Source: Planotetraspora thailandica (GTDB lineage: Bacteria > Actinomycetota > Actinomycetes > Streptosporangiales > Streptosporangiaceae). From it: 64,000 nt of DNA. The DNA lies in the NCBI RefSeq assembly GCF_016863335.1, contig NZ_BOOR01000012.1:186001-250000 (forward strand), given 5' to 3'. The position numbers were made by a program, and so were the translations under genes. This document shows positions 57,076 through 64,000 of the stretch, piece by piece (positions within the stretch are counted from its first letter, which is position 1; each line of letters begins with the position of its first letter). Under the pieces are notes generated by a model, which saw only the letters and a program-made list of their open reading frames with translations, was not told the origin of the DNA and did no database searches.

Positions 57076-58152
57076 GTGCGGAGTGTTGCCCGAGTCACCG
57101 TTCTGGCCAACATGGCCGTGGTGCTCGTCGGCCTGGCCGTGGTCGTCCTGCTGCCCTCGGGGGATGCGGGAAACGACAGGCAAAGGGTCGTTCCAGCCAC
57201 GCGGCCGTCCCCGACGCCGTCGGAGGCGTCCGCCGCCGGCAACCCCGCCGCCATCGCCGCCGCGGCGAAGAAGGTGAAGGCCAACGAGGCCGGGATGATC
57301 CCCGTGATCATGTACCACCGCCTTCTGCGCAGGCGGATCGCCTCGATCGACAGGACTCCGGCCCAGTTGCGCGCCGAACTGGCGAGGCTGGCGAGGGAGC
57401 ACTACGTGCCCATCACGGCGGCCGAGTTCGTCTCGGGGAAGTTCAGCGTCCCGGCCGGGACGCACCCCGTCGTGCTGACGTTCGACGACGGCCACCCGAG
57501 CCACTTCGCTCTCGACGCCCACGGCAGGCCCAAGAAGGACACCGCGGTCGAGATCATCGAGGAGACGGCGGCCAGGTTCCCCGGATTCCGCCCCGTCGCG
57601 ACGTTCTGGGTCAACGGCACCCCCTTCGGGATCAGGGACCCGGCCAAGCAGAAGGAGGCGGTGAAATGGCTCGTGGGGCATGGCTTCGAAGTCGCCAACC
57701 ACACCTACTCCCACCCCGACCTGCACACCCTGAAGCCCAGGGACGTCGAGAAGCAGATCGTCAGGGAGAAGCGGCTGCTCGGGCGGCTCGGCGCCCCCGA
57801 GTCCACCACGTTCGCTCTGCCGTACGGCTCTAGCCCGAAGAAGAGCGGCCTCGCCCATAAAGGATCATGGGACGGGACTTCGTATCGTTTTGATGGAGTT
57901 TTTCTGGCATCGGCGAAACCTTCGGTTTCGCCTTACGCGAAAGCCTTCCCCCGGTATGCGATCCCTCGGGTGCAATCGAACGGGAAGAGGACGGGATGTC
58001 CCCGGTTCTGCACGGAATACTGGCTGAACTGGCTGGACGAACACCCACGTGAGCGCTACACCTCGGACGGGGACCCGGCCCACGTCGCGGTGCCGAGGAA
58101 CCTCAAGAGTAAAATCGCTACAAGTTGGGCCAAAGCTGTCATCGCGTATTAG
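57076..58152 (+). CDS. Exported polysaccharide deacetylase (NodB type)
   Basis: A 358-residue protein with an N-terminal signal anchor (VTVLANMAVVLVGLAVVVLL) and a Ser/Pro/Ala-rich linker, then a carbohydrate esterase 4 domain. MIPVIMYHRLL opens it, motif 1 is VVLTFDDGHPS (catalytic base Asp), and motif 2 is VANHTYSHPDLHTL (metal-binding His pair). FALPYGSSPKK corresponds to the later motif. It probably removes acetyl groups from peptidoglycan or another wall polymer outside the cell. The end carries two close Cys (CPRFC). GTG 57076 lies 9 bases after a -10-like TAAGGT, so the mRNA may be leaderless. Confidence 0.88.
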   Translation: MRSVARVTVLANMAVVLVGLAVVVLLPSGDAGNDRQRVVPATRPSPTPSEASAAGNPAAIAAAAKKVKANEAGMIPVIMYHRLLRRRIASIDRTPAQLRAELARLAREHYVPITAAEFVSGKFSVPAGTHPVVLTFDDGHPSHFALDAHGRPKKDTAVEIIEETAARFPGFRPVATFWVNGTPFGIRDPAKQKEAVKWLVGHGFEVANHTYSHPDLHTLKPRDVEKQIVREKRLLGRLGAPESTTFALPYGSSPKKSGLAHKGSWDGTSYRFDGVFLASAKPSVSPYAKAFPRYAIPRVQSNGKRTGCPRFCTEYWLNWLDEHPRERYTSDGDPAHVAVPRNLKSKIATSWAKAVIAY

Positions 58153-58173
58153 CGTGTAGGGGTCCGTATCGGA

Positions 58174-58202
58174 TTGACCCAGCACGCCACGTCTCATATG
58201 CT
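58174..58202 (+). promoter_or_regulatory. Vegetative promoter of rpsA
   Basis: TTGACC (58174-58179) and TATGCT (58197-58202) are separated by 17 bp, near consensus for the main sigma factor. The leader to the rpsA ATG is about 150 bases. Confidence 0.75.
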
Positions 58203-58360
58203 GATCGCTGCGTTGTGGGCTCGCGCGCGTCTCGGACGGAGCGGCTCGCGCTCGATCATTCGATGTTGGGGATCGTCAGATCAGCGGCTCCGATGACCGA
58301 AAACCGGCCCGCCACGCGCCCGCCACAACGACATCTGTCCGGTTCGGAGCAACTCCACAC

Positions 58361-59827
58361 ATGACGAGCAGCACTGAGGCCACCTCGAACACCCCGCAGG
58401 TAGCGGTCAACGACATCGGTTCCGAGGAGGCCTTCCTCGCCGCGATCGACGAGACCATCAAGTACTTCAACGACGGCGACATCGTTGAAGGCACCGTTGT
58501 CAAGGTCGATCGAGACGAGGTCTTGCTCGACATCGGCTACAAGACCGAGGGTGTCATCCCCTCTCGCGAGCTCTCCATCAAGCACGACGTCGACCCCGCT
58601 GAGGTCGTCGAGGTCGGGGAGCACGTCGAGGCCCTGGTCCTCCAGAAGGAGGACAAGGAAGGCCGTCTGATCCTGTCCAAGAAGCGCGCTCAGTACGAGC
58701 GGGCCTGGGGCACGATCGAGAAGATCAAGGACGAGGACGGCATCGTCACCGGTACGGTCATCGAGGTCGTCAAGGGTGGTCTCATCCTCGACATCGGCCT
58801 CCGCGGCTTCCTGCCGGCCTCCCTGGTCGAGATGCGCCGCGTCCGCGACCTGCAGCCGTACGTCGGCCGGGAGCTCGAGGCCAAGATCATCGAGCTGGAC
58901 AAGAACCGCAACAACGTGGTCCTGTCCCGCCGTGCCTGGCTCGAGCAGACCCAGTCCGAGGTGCGCCAGACGTTCCTCAACACCCTGCAGAAGGGTCAGG
59001 TCCGCAAGGGCGTCGTCTCCTCGATCGTCAACTTCGGCGCCTTCGTGGACCTCGGCGGCGTCGACGGTCTGGTCCACGTCTCCGAGCTGTCCTGGAAGCA
59101 CATCGACCACCCCTCCGAGGTCGTCGAGGTCGGCCAGGAGGTCACGGTCGAGGTCCTCGACGTCGACATGGAGCGCGAGCGGGTCTCGCTGTCGCTCAAG
59201 GCGACGCAGGAAGACCCCTGGCAGCAGTTCGCCCGCACCCACCAGATCGGCCAGGTCGTTCCCGGGCGCGTCACCAAGCTGGTGCCGTTCGGTGCGTTCG
59301 TCCGGGTCGAGGAGGGCATCGAGGGCCTGGTCCACATCTCCGAGCTGGCCGAGCGCCACGTGGAGATCCCGGAGCAGGTCGTGCAGGTCGGCGACGAGAT
59401 CTTCGTCAAGATCATCGACATCGACCTGGACCGCCGCCGCATCTCCCTGTCGCTGAAGCAGGCGAACGAGGGTGCGATCGGCGCCGACGTCGAGTTCGAC
59501 CCCACGCTGTACGGCATGGCGGCGACCTACGACGACCAGGGCAACTACATCTACCCCGAGGGCTTCGACGCCGAGACCGGCGAGTGGCTCGAGGGCTTCG
59601 ACAAGCAGCGCGAGGAGTGGGAGCGGCAGTACGCCGAGGCCCAGGCCCGCTTCGAGGCGCACAAGACGCAGGTCGAGAAGGCCCGCGCCGAGGAGGCCGA
59701 GGCCAGCGAGGCCGCTCCGTCCTCCTACACCGGCGAGACCACGGGCACGGCTCAGTCGGGCGGCGCTCTCGCCTCCGACGAGGCGCTCGCCGCCCTCCGC
59801 GAGAAGCTGGCCGGCGGCCAGAGCTGA
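58361..59827 (+). CDS. rpsA: Ribosomal protein S1
   Basis: A 488-residue S1 with four S1/OB RNA-binding domains, the usual number in actinobacteria. They begin near DIVEGTVVKVDRDEVLLDIG, GIVTGTVIEVVKGGLILDIG, VRKGVVSSIVNFGAFVDLGG and GQVVPGRVTKLVPFGAFVRV. The C-terminal tail after residue 400 is acidic with a helical EAQARFEAHKTQVEKARAEE stretch. S1 helps the 30S subunit bind mRNA. The start is ATG 58361. A promoter at 58174 and a terminator at 59848 show a single-gene transcript. Codon use is strongly biased to C-ending codons, as expected for high expression. Confidence 0.97.
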   Translation: MTSSTEATSNTPQVAVNDIGSEEAFLAAIDETIKYFNDGDIVEGTVVKVDRDEVLLDIGYKTEGVIPSRELSIKHDVDPAEVVEVGEHVEALVLQKEDKEGRLILSKKRAQYERAWGTIEKIKDEDGIVTGTVIEVVKGGLILDIGLRGFLPASLVEMRRVRDLQPYVGRELEAKIIELDKNRNNVVLSRRAWLEQTQSEVRQTFLNTLQKGQVRKGVVSSIVNFGAFVDLGGVDGLVHVSELSWKHIDHPSEVVEVGQEVTVEVLDVDMERERVSLSLKATQEDPWQQFARTHQIGQVVPGRVTKLVPFGAFVRVEEGIEGLVHISELAERHVEIPEQVVQVGDEIFVKIIDIDLDRRRISLSLKQANEGAIGADVEFDPTLYGMAATYDDQGNYIYPEGFDAETGEWLEGFDKQREEWERQYAEAQARFEAHKTQVEKARAEEAEASEAAPSSYTGETTGTAQSGGALASDEALAALREKLAGGQS

Positions 59828-59847
59828 CCGCAGCAGGGACACGGCTC

Positions 59848-59875
59848 AGGAAGGCCCCGCTCCGGCGGGGCCTTC
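59848..59875 (+). terminator. Terminator after rpsA
   Basis: GGAAGGCCCCGC (59848-59859) and GCGGGGCCTTCC (59864-59875) form a perfect 12-bp stem with loop TCCG, 20 bp after the stop. Confidence 0.85.
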
Positions 59876-59928
59876 CGCATGTCCGGGGACCGTGCGGCCG
59901 GCCGCCGGCGCGCCGATAAGGTGGCCGC

Positions 59929-60408
59929 GTGGCGGACATCGACGTGGACATCGACGTGGACATCGAGCGGGCCCGCCCCGAAGACGCGGGTGAGATCCTC
60001 ACCCTCCAGCGGGCGGCCTACGTGACCGAGGCCCAGCTGTACGGGGATCCGTTCATCGGGGCGCTCGTCGAGTCCGCCGATCAGGTGCGCGAGGTCATCG
60101 CCACCGGCGTCGTGCTGAAGGCGACCGAGGGGTCCAGGATCGTGGGATCCGTCCGGGGCAAGGTGTCGGGTTCGACCTGCCTGGTCGGCCGCCTGGTCGT
60201 CGCCCCCGACCGCCAGGGCGAGGGCATCGGAACCGCACTGCTGACCGCGATCCACGAGACCGTTCCCGGCGTGACGGCGTTCGACCTGTTCACCGGGCAC
60301 CTGTCCGGGGGCAATCTGCGGCTCTATCGCCGCCTCGGCTACCGCGAGACCCACAGGGAACGCCTGCAGGACCACCTGACACTCGTGCACCTGCGCCGCG
60401 ACGCCTGA
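59929..60408 (+). CDS. GNAT-family N-acetyltransferase
   Basis: A 159-residue acetyltransferase with the acetyl-CoA loop LVGRLVVAPDRQGEGIGTAL and the later FTGHLSGGNLRLYRRLGYRE, where the conserved N-x-x-L-Y/Y-x-x-x-G-F pattern appears. The substrate is unknown. The first residues form an odd repeat DIDVDIDVDIE from a 12-bp DNA repeat; each repeat contains an in-frame GTG, so the true start could be any of three. It lies 100 bp after rpsA behind a terminator and 23 bp before coaE, with which it is probably co-transcribed. Confidence 0.83.
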   Translation: MADIDVDIDVDIERARPEDAGEILTLQRAAYVTEAQLYGDPFIGALVESADQVREVIATGVVLKATEGSRIVGSVRGKVSGSTCLVGRLVVAPDRQGEGIGTALLTAIHETVPGVTAFDLFTGHLSGGNLRLYRRLGYRETHRERLQDHLTLVHLRRDA

Positions 60409-60431
60409 ACATCACTCGGTAGGCTTCGGGC

Positions 60432-61031
60432 GTGCTGAAGGTTGGCCTGACAGGCGGCATAGGTTCGGGCAAGAGCGAGGTCTCCAAGAGGCTCGCGGCG
60501 GCCGGGGCGGTGGTCATCGACGCCGACCGGATCGCCCGCGAGGTGGTGGAGCCGGGAACGGCCGGTCTCGCCGAGATCGTCGAGGCGTTCGGCGACGGCA
60601 TCCTGCTCCCGGACGGCGCGCTCGACCGGGAGAAACTCGGCTCGATCGTCTTCGCCGACCCCGAGAAGCTGAAGGTTCTCAACGGGATCGTGCATCCGAA
60701 GGTCGGCGCCCGCGTGGGCGAGCTGCAGGACGCCGCCCCCCAAGACGCGATCGTGGTCTACGACGTGCCGCTGCTGGCCGAGAACAACCTCGCCCCCCTG
60801 TACGACGTGGTGATCGTGGTGGACGCGTCCGACGAGACCCGCCTAGAGCGTTTGCGGAAATTTCGGGATATGCCCGAGGCGGCGGCCCGGGCTCGAATCC
60901 AGGCGCAGGCCTCCCGCGCGGACCGCCTGAAGATCGCGGACATCGTGATCGACAATGAGGGCTCCCTCGACGCGCTCGACGCCCGCGTGGCCGAGGTGCT
61001 GGCCGTGCTCCAGGCCCGGGCGAACTCCTAG
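60432..61031 (+). CDS. coaE: Dephospho-CoA kinase
   Basis: A 199-residue kinase that adds the 3'-phosphate in the last step of coenzyme A synthesis. The P-loop is [19 protein letters not shown], followed by [16 protein letters not shown] (substrate-binding Asp-Ala-Asp), [20 protein letters not shown] and the lid region [20 protein letters not shown]. Length is normal. Some actinobacteria carry a C-terminal GrpB-type domain on CoaE; this one has none. The start is GTG 60432. It is followed by 140 bp with a GC-rich tandem repeat and no gene. Confidence 0.96.
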   Translation: MLKVGLTGGIGSGKSEVSKRLAAAGAVVIDADRIAREVVEPGTAGLAEIVEAFGDGILLPDGALDREKLGSIVFADPEKLKVLNGIVHPKVGARVGELQDAAPQDAIVVYDVPLLAENNLAPLYDVVIVVDASDETRLERLRKFRDMPEAAARARIQAQASRADRLKIADIVIDNEGSLDALDARVAEVLAVLQARANS

Positions 61032-61113
61032 CGCTCCGGCCGCCGGCCACAAGCTCCGCCGCGCCGCATGCCCCGCGCGCGGCGGCGGGGGCGCGGCGGA
61101 GCCGGTCGGCAGC

Positions 61114-61169
61114 GGGCCAGGGCAGCGGGGCCAGGGCAGCGGGGCCAGGGCAGCGGGGCCAGGGCAGGG
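61114..61169. repeat. 14-bp tandem repeat, four units
   Basis: Four units of GGGCCAGGGCAGCG, the last ending in GGG, between coaE and the end of the WD40 gene. It is non-coding and C/G-asymmetric. It lies 3 bp downstream of the WD40 stop (minus strand). Confidence 0.85.
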
Positions 61170-61171
61170 GG

Positions 61172-64000
61172 TCAGAAGGGCTCGTCGAGGGCGAGCCTGC
61201 GCACCTCCGGCAGGTAGGCTTCGTCCGGTTCGAACCGGCACATCCCGATGACGTACCAGAACTGGCCGGCCACCTCGCCCTCCTGCTTGTAGCGGCCGTC
61301 CGGTGAGAAGGCGGCCCATCCCTCCGGTAACCCCAGCAGGCTGGCCCGCTGGGTCCACGACGCCGTGTCCCAGAGCAGCACCACGCCGTCGTCGCCCGCG
61401 CTGGCCAGAAGGTCGCCCGCCGGGCTGAAGGCCACCGACCAGATGCGCCGGGTGTGCCCGGTGAGCGCTCGTACGGGCTCGCCCGAGGAGGCGTCCCACA
61501 GGCGGACGGTGAGGTCGTCCCCTCCGGTCGCCACCAGCCGGCCGTCGGGGCTGAAGGCGACCGTCCACAACCGGCCCGTGCCGCCGTCGAGCACGTGGCG
61601 GCACTCGCCCGACGACGTGTCCCAGATCCGGGCGGTGCCGTCGTTGCTCGCGCTGGCCAGAAGGCCGCCCGACGGGTGGAAGACCACCGAGTAGACCCGT
61701 TCTCCGTGGCCGCTCAGCGTCATGACGCCGTCGCCGCCGTCGACGTCCCAGAGCCGCACGAGGCGGTCGTCGCATCCGGTGGCCACCAGCCGGCCGTCGG
61801 GGCTGAAGGCGATCGACCTGACCCTTCCCCGGTGGTCGGCCAGGTTTCTCACCTGGCGGCCGGTGGTGCGGTACCACAGCCGGACGCTGTCGTCGTCGTT
61901 GGCGGTGGCGAGCAGTTCGCCGTCGGGGCTGAACGCCTCAGCCCACACGTGGTCGGTCTCGACGTTGAGCTCACGCTCGTAGGTGCCGGCGGCGGTGTTC
62001 CACAGGTAGACGCCGCCGTCGTTGCTCGCCGTGGCGAGCACGGGCGCCACCGGGCTGAAGATGGCCGAGACGAGCCGGTCGGCGGTCCCGGTGAGCGACC
62101 GGAGGCGGCGCCCGGTGTGCGGATCCCACAGGCGCACATAGCCGTCGTTTCCGCAGGTGGCGAGGGTGCTGCCGTCGGCGGAGAACCGTACGGCCGTGAT
62201 CCGCCTGCCATGGCCGCGCAGCGTCTGACGGCACTGGCCGGTCGCGGGGTCCCACAGCCGGGTGGTCCCGTCGTTGCTGCTGGTGATGAGCTGCTGACCG
62301 TCGGGCCGGAACGCGAACGGCCACACCGATCCGCGGTGGCCGGTCAGCTCGGCCCGCTGCTGCCCCGTCGCCACGTCCCAGACCCGCACGACGCCGTCGC
62401 TGTCGCCGGTCGCGAGCAGTTCGCCCGTCGGGCTGAACAGGACCTGGTAGACCGCTCCGCTGTGGCTCGGGATCGCCCCCACCTGGTCGCCGCCGGCCGG
62501 ATCCCACAGGCGTACGGCACCACGGGTGTCGCCGGAGGCCAGCAGACGCCCCTCGGGATGGAACGCGAGGGTGTAGATCCGCCCGGGATGCCCCGTGATC
62601 TCGCGCAGGAGGTCGCCGGTCCTGGGGTCCCACACGCGCAGCACACCCTGGCCGTCGCCGGCGGCCAGGAGCCGCCCGTCGGGGCTGAGGGCGAGGCGGT
62701 AGACGCTGCCCGTGTGGCCGGTCAGCTCCCGGCGGACTCGGCCGGTGGCCAGGTCCCAGATCCTGATGGTCCCGGAGGCGTCGCCGGTGATCAACAGGCC
62801 GGGCAGGAAGACGGCGCTGTAGATGGGCGCGGTGTGGCCGGGCAACTCCAGCGGGTGCTCGCCGGACGACCAGACCCGCATCACGCCGTCGGCTCCGCCC
62901 GCCGCGATCAGGTCGCCTGAGGACGCCACGGGCCACACGCCGTCGGGATGCCCGTGGAGGACGCGGAGCTGGGCTCCTGTGGCCGGGTCCCACACCCGGA
63001 CCGTGCCGTCGGCGGCTCCGGTGATCAGGCCGGCGTCGCCGTACACGACCTTGTAGACGCGGCCGCGATGTCCCTGGAGGGTCCGCAGCGGGGAGCCGGT
63101 GACGCTGTCGCAGACGAGCACGCCGCCGTCCTCGCTGCCGACGGCGACCATGCCGCCGTCCCGGCTGTAGGCGACCGGCTCGGGCAGCCTGCTGCTCTGG
63201 AAGTGATATCCGTACGGCACGCCGACGAGGGCGGGGGCGAGTTCGGCGGTCACCGGCCGGCCGGGGGCGATCGCGGCGCCCCGCAGTTCGGGGGCGTCGT
63301 GGGGGACCCCGGTCGCGTGGAGCAAGGCCGCCCTGTCCCAGCGGCTGCGCTCGATCGCGATGTCGCGTAGATCGGCCCGGGCGAGCCTGGCCCGGGTGAG
63401 GTCGGCGCCGCGCAGGTCGGCCCCGGCCAGTGTGGCCTCGTCCAGGCGCGCACCGGCGAGCCGGGCGTCCCTCAGGACCGCGTGGGAGAGGTTGGCCCCG
63501 ACGAGGCGGGCGTCGGTGAGGTCGGCTCCGGTGAGGTCGACTCCGGTGAGCTCCCGGTAGGACAGGTCCTCGCCGCTCAGCCGGGCTCCCCGCAGATCGG
63601 TCCGGGCCGAGGTGCGCAGCCGCGTCGTCACCTTGATCGCGTTGGCCCTCGAGACGTCGTCGGCGTCGGCCGAGGCCAGGGTCCTGGCGGCCCAGGTCTG
63701 GAGTGCCCCCGCGTCCGCCAGGTCGCAGAGGAAATCGACGGCCAGGGCCGACAGCGGACGCAGTGCGAGCCCGTCGAGTGACACGGCGAGGTGCCGCGCG
63801 ACCAGCCACTCCACGACCGAGGCGTGGATGAAACCGAAGAGCCCCTCGTCGGTGCGCACCAGGAGGCTGCCAGCGCCGACCGCGTGCACGGCCTGCCCGG
63901 CCGACAGGCGTCCGCCCGTCCCGTCCGGGCTGCCCGTGAGGTCGGTCAGCGTGGCGGCCACATCCGACAGCTCCGCCGGCTGCAGGTAGGTCTCCCCGGT
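61172..64000 (-). CDS. Pentapeptide-WD40 protein, probable STAND/NACHT family, N terminus outside window
   Basis: The frame is open to the window edge, so at least 942 residues are a C-terminal part. Near the edge, GLFGFIHASVVEWLVARHLA resembles the end of the helical arm of NACHT/STAND ATPases. Pentapeptide repeats follow (about 63620-63300; LTGADLTDARLVGANLSHAV, LAGADLRGADLTRARLARAD). About 15 WD40 repeats come next (63190-61290), with units such as GTVRVWDPATG, GYVRLWDPHTG and LTVRLWDASSG, enough for two beta-propellers. A short cap ends it (GQFWYVIGMCRFEPDEAYLP). Such proteins sense ligands or phage and assemble; the ATPase and effector would lie beyond the edge. A GTG at 63961 is not taken as the start. 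Confidence 0.85.
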   Translation of the reverse strand, partial: TGETYLQPAELSDVAATLTDLTGSPDGTGGRLSAGQAVHAVGAGSLLVRTDEGLFGFIHASVVEWLVARHLAVSLDGLALRPLSALAVDFLCDLADAGALQTWAARTLASADADDVSRANAIKVTTRLRTSARTDLRGARLSGEDLSYRELTGVDLTGADLTDARLVGANLSHAVLRDARLAGARLDEATLAGADLRGADLTRARLARADLRDIAIERSRWDRAALLHATGVPHDAPELRGAAIAPGRPVTAELAPALVGVPYGYHFQSSRLPEPVAYSRDGGMVAVGSEDGGVLVCDSVTGSPLRTLQGHRGRVYKVVYGDAGLITGAADGTVRVWDPATGAQLRVLHGHPDGVWPVASSGDLIAAGGADGVMRVWSSGEHPLELPGHTAPIYSAVFLPGLLITGDASGTIRIWDLATGRVRRELTGHTGSVYRLALSPDGRLLAAGDGQGVLRVWDPRTGDLLREITGHPGRIYTLAFHPEGRLLASGDTRGAVRLWDPAGGDQVGAIPSHSGAVYQVLFSPTGELLATGDSDGVVRVWDVATGQQRAELTGHRGSVWPFAFRPDGQQLITSSNDGTTRLWDPATGQCRQTLRGHGRRITAVRFSADGSTLATCGNDGYVRLWDPHTGRRLRSLTGTADRLVSAIFSPVAPVLATASNDGGVYLWNTAAGTYERELNVETDHVWAEAFSPDGELLATANDDDSVRLWYRTTGRQVRNLADHRGRVRSIAFSPDGRLVATGCDDRLVRLWDVDGGDGVMTLSGHGERVYSVVFHPSGGLLASASNDGTARIWDTSSGECRHVLDGGTGRLWTVAFSPDGRLVATGGDDLTVRLWDASSGEPVRALTGHTRRIWSVAFSPAGDLLASAGDDGVVLLWDTASWTQRASLLGLPEGWAAFSPDGRYKQEGEVAGQFWYVIGMCRFEPDEAYLPEVRRLALDEPF

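Noticed and set aside
57303-57315. GTGATCATG core-like match in the deacetylase gene
   Set aside because: It encodes the conserved PVIMYH strand of the enzyme and stands alone, so it is coincidence.

Overview
The window is very GC-rich DNA from a filamentous actinomycete. GTG and TTG starts, 1-4 bp stop/start overlaps, an ANTAR response regulator, a BpsA-like enzyme, many ABC systems and a mycobacterial/streptomycete-type ribosomal protein S1 all point that way. From memory, the order hisI-trpCBA-lgt-gltBD-pyk-ANTAR regulator-liv genes-polA-rpsA-coaE resembles the conserved core of Streptomyces chromosomes. Details such as the DUF2752 gene and the dispersed repeats suggest a Streptosporangiales-type genus. 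This placement is inference, not a database result.

Layout. 1-2903: a heterodimeric ABC exporter pair, the first gene cut by the window edge. 2880-7326 (minus strand): a spermidine/putrescine-type ABC operon (ATPase, binding lipoprotein, two permeases). It is interrupted by a 450-bp non-coding repeat array and faces a GntR regulator and a membrane sensor-like gene (7566-9062). 9350-15006: a GNAT enzyme, then hisI and the trp genes (trp-associated membrane protein, DUF4190, DUF2752, a 19-codon ORF, trpC, trpB, trpA). 15146-19774: a MauE/DoxX-like protein, a DsbA-like thioredoxin-fold protein, lgt, a VIT1-family transporter and an unknown membrane-anchored protein. 19834-27634: a BpsA-like aminopropyltransferase and gltB-gltD. 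27922-29541: a secreted subtilase. 29542-30164: a second repeat array. 30165-35386: pyk and a second heterodimeric ABC exporter pair. 35388-37530: decayed desulfonation genes. 37625-43768: a Liv-type ABC operon with a divergent PucR regulator. 43797-44802: an HTH-LAGLIDADG protein and tRNA-Leu. 44802-52735: the ANTAR regulator and a second Liv system. 53002-61031: a thioesterase, polA, a DUF2127 protein, a polysaccharide deacetylase, rpsA, a GNAT enzyme and coaE. 61172 to the end: the C-terminal part of a large pentapeptide/WD40 protein, probably of STAND/NACHT type.

The most unusual structure is a pair of matching non-coding arrays (4603-4900 and 29607-29954). Each is built from a 19-bp core, GTGATCATGCAGAAGTTCG, repeated every 52-53 bp. 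All copies left of a central perfect hairpin point inward on the plus strand, and all copies right of it are inverted. A second short box (ACCTGC) sits at a fixed place between cores. The 53-bp period is close to five helical turns, so every core would lie on the same face of the DNA. I do not recognise this element, and it fits neither CRISPR nor an insertion sequence.

Other notable points are an operator-like inverted repeat on the -10 box of the polyamine operon, a perfect 22-bp palindrome between livF and the PucR gene, a reversed WhiA-like architecture (HTH then LAGLIDADG) beside tRNA-Leu, and a LivH permease fused to a secreted beta-sandwich domain.
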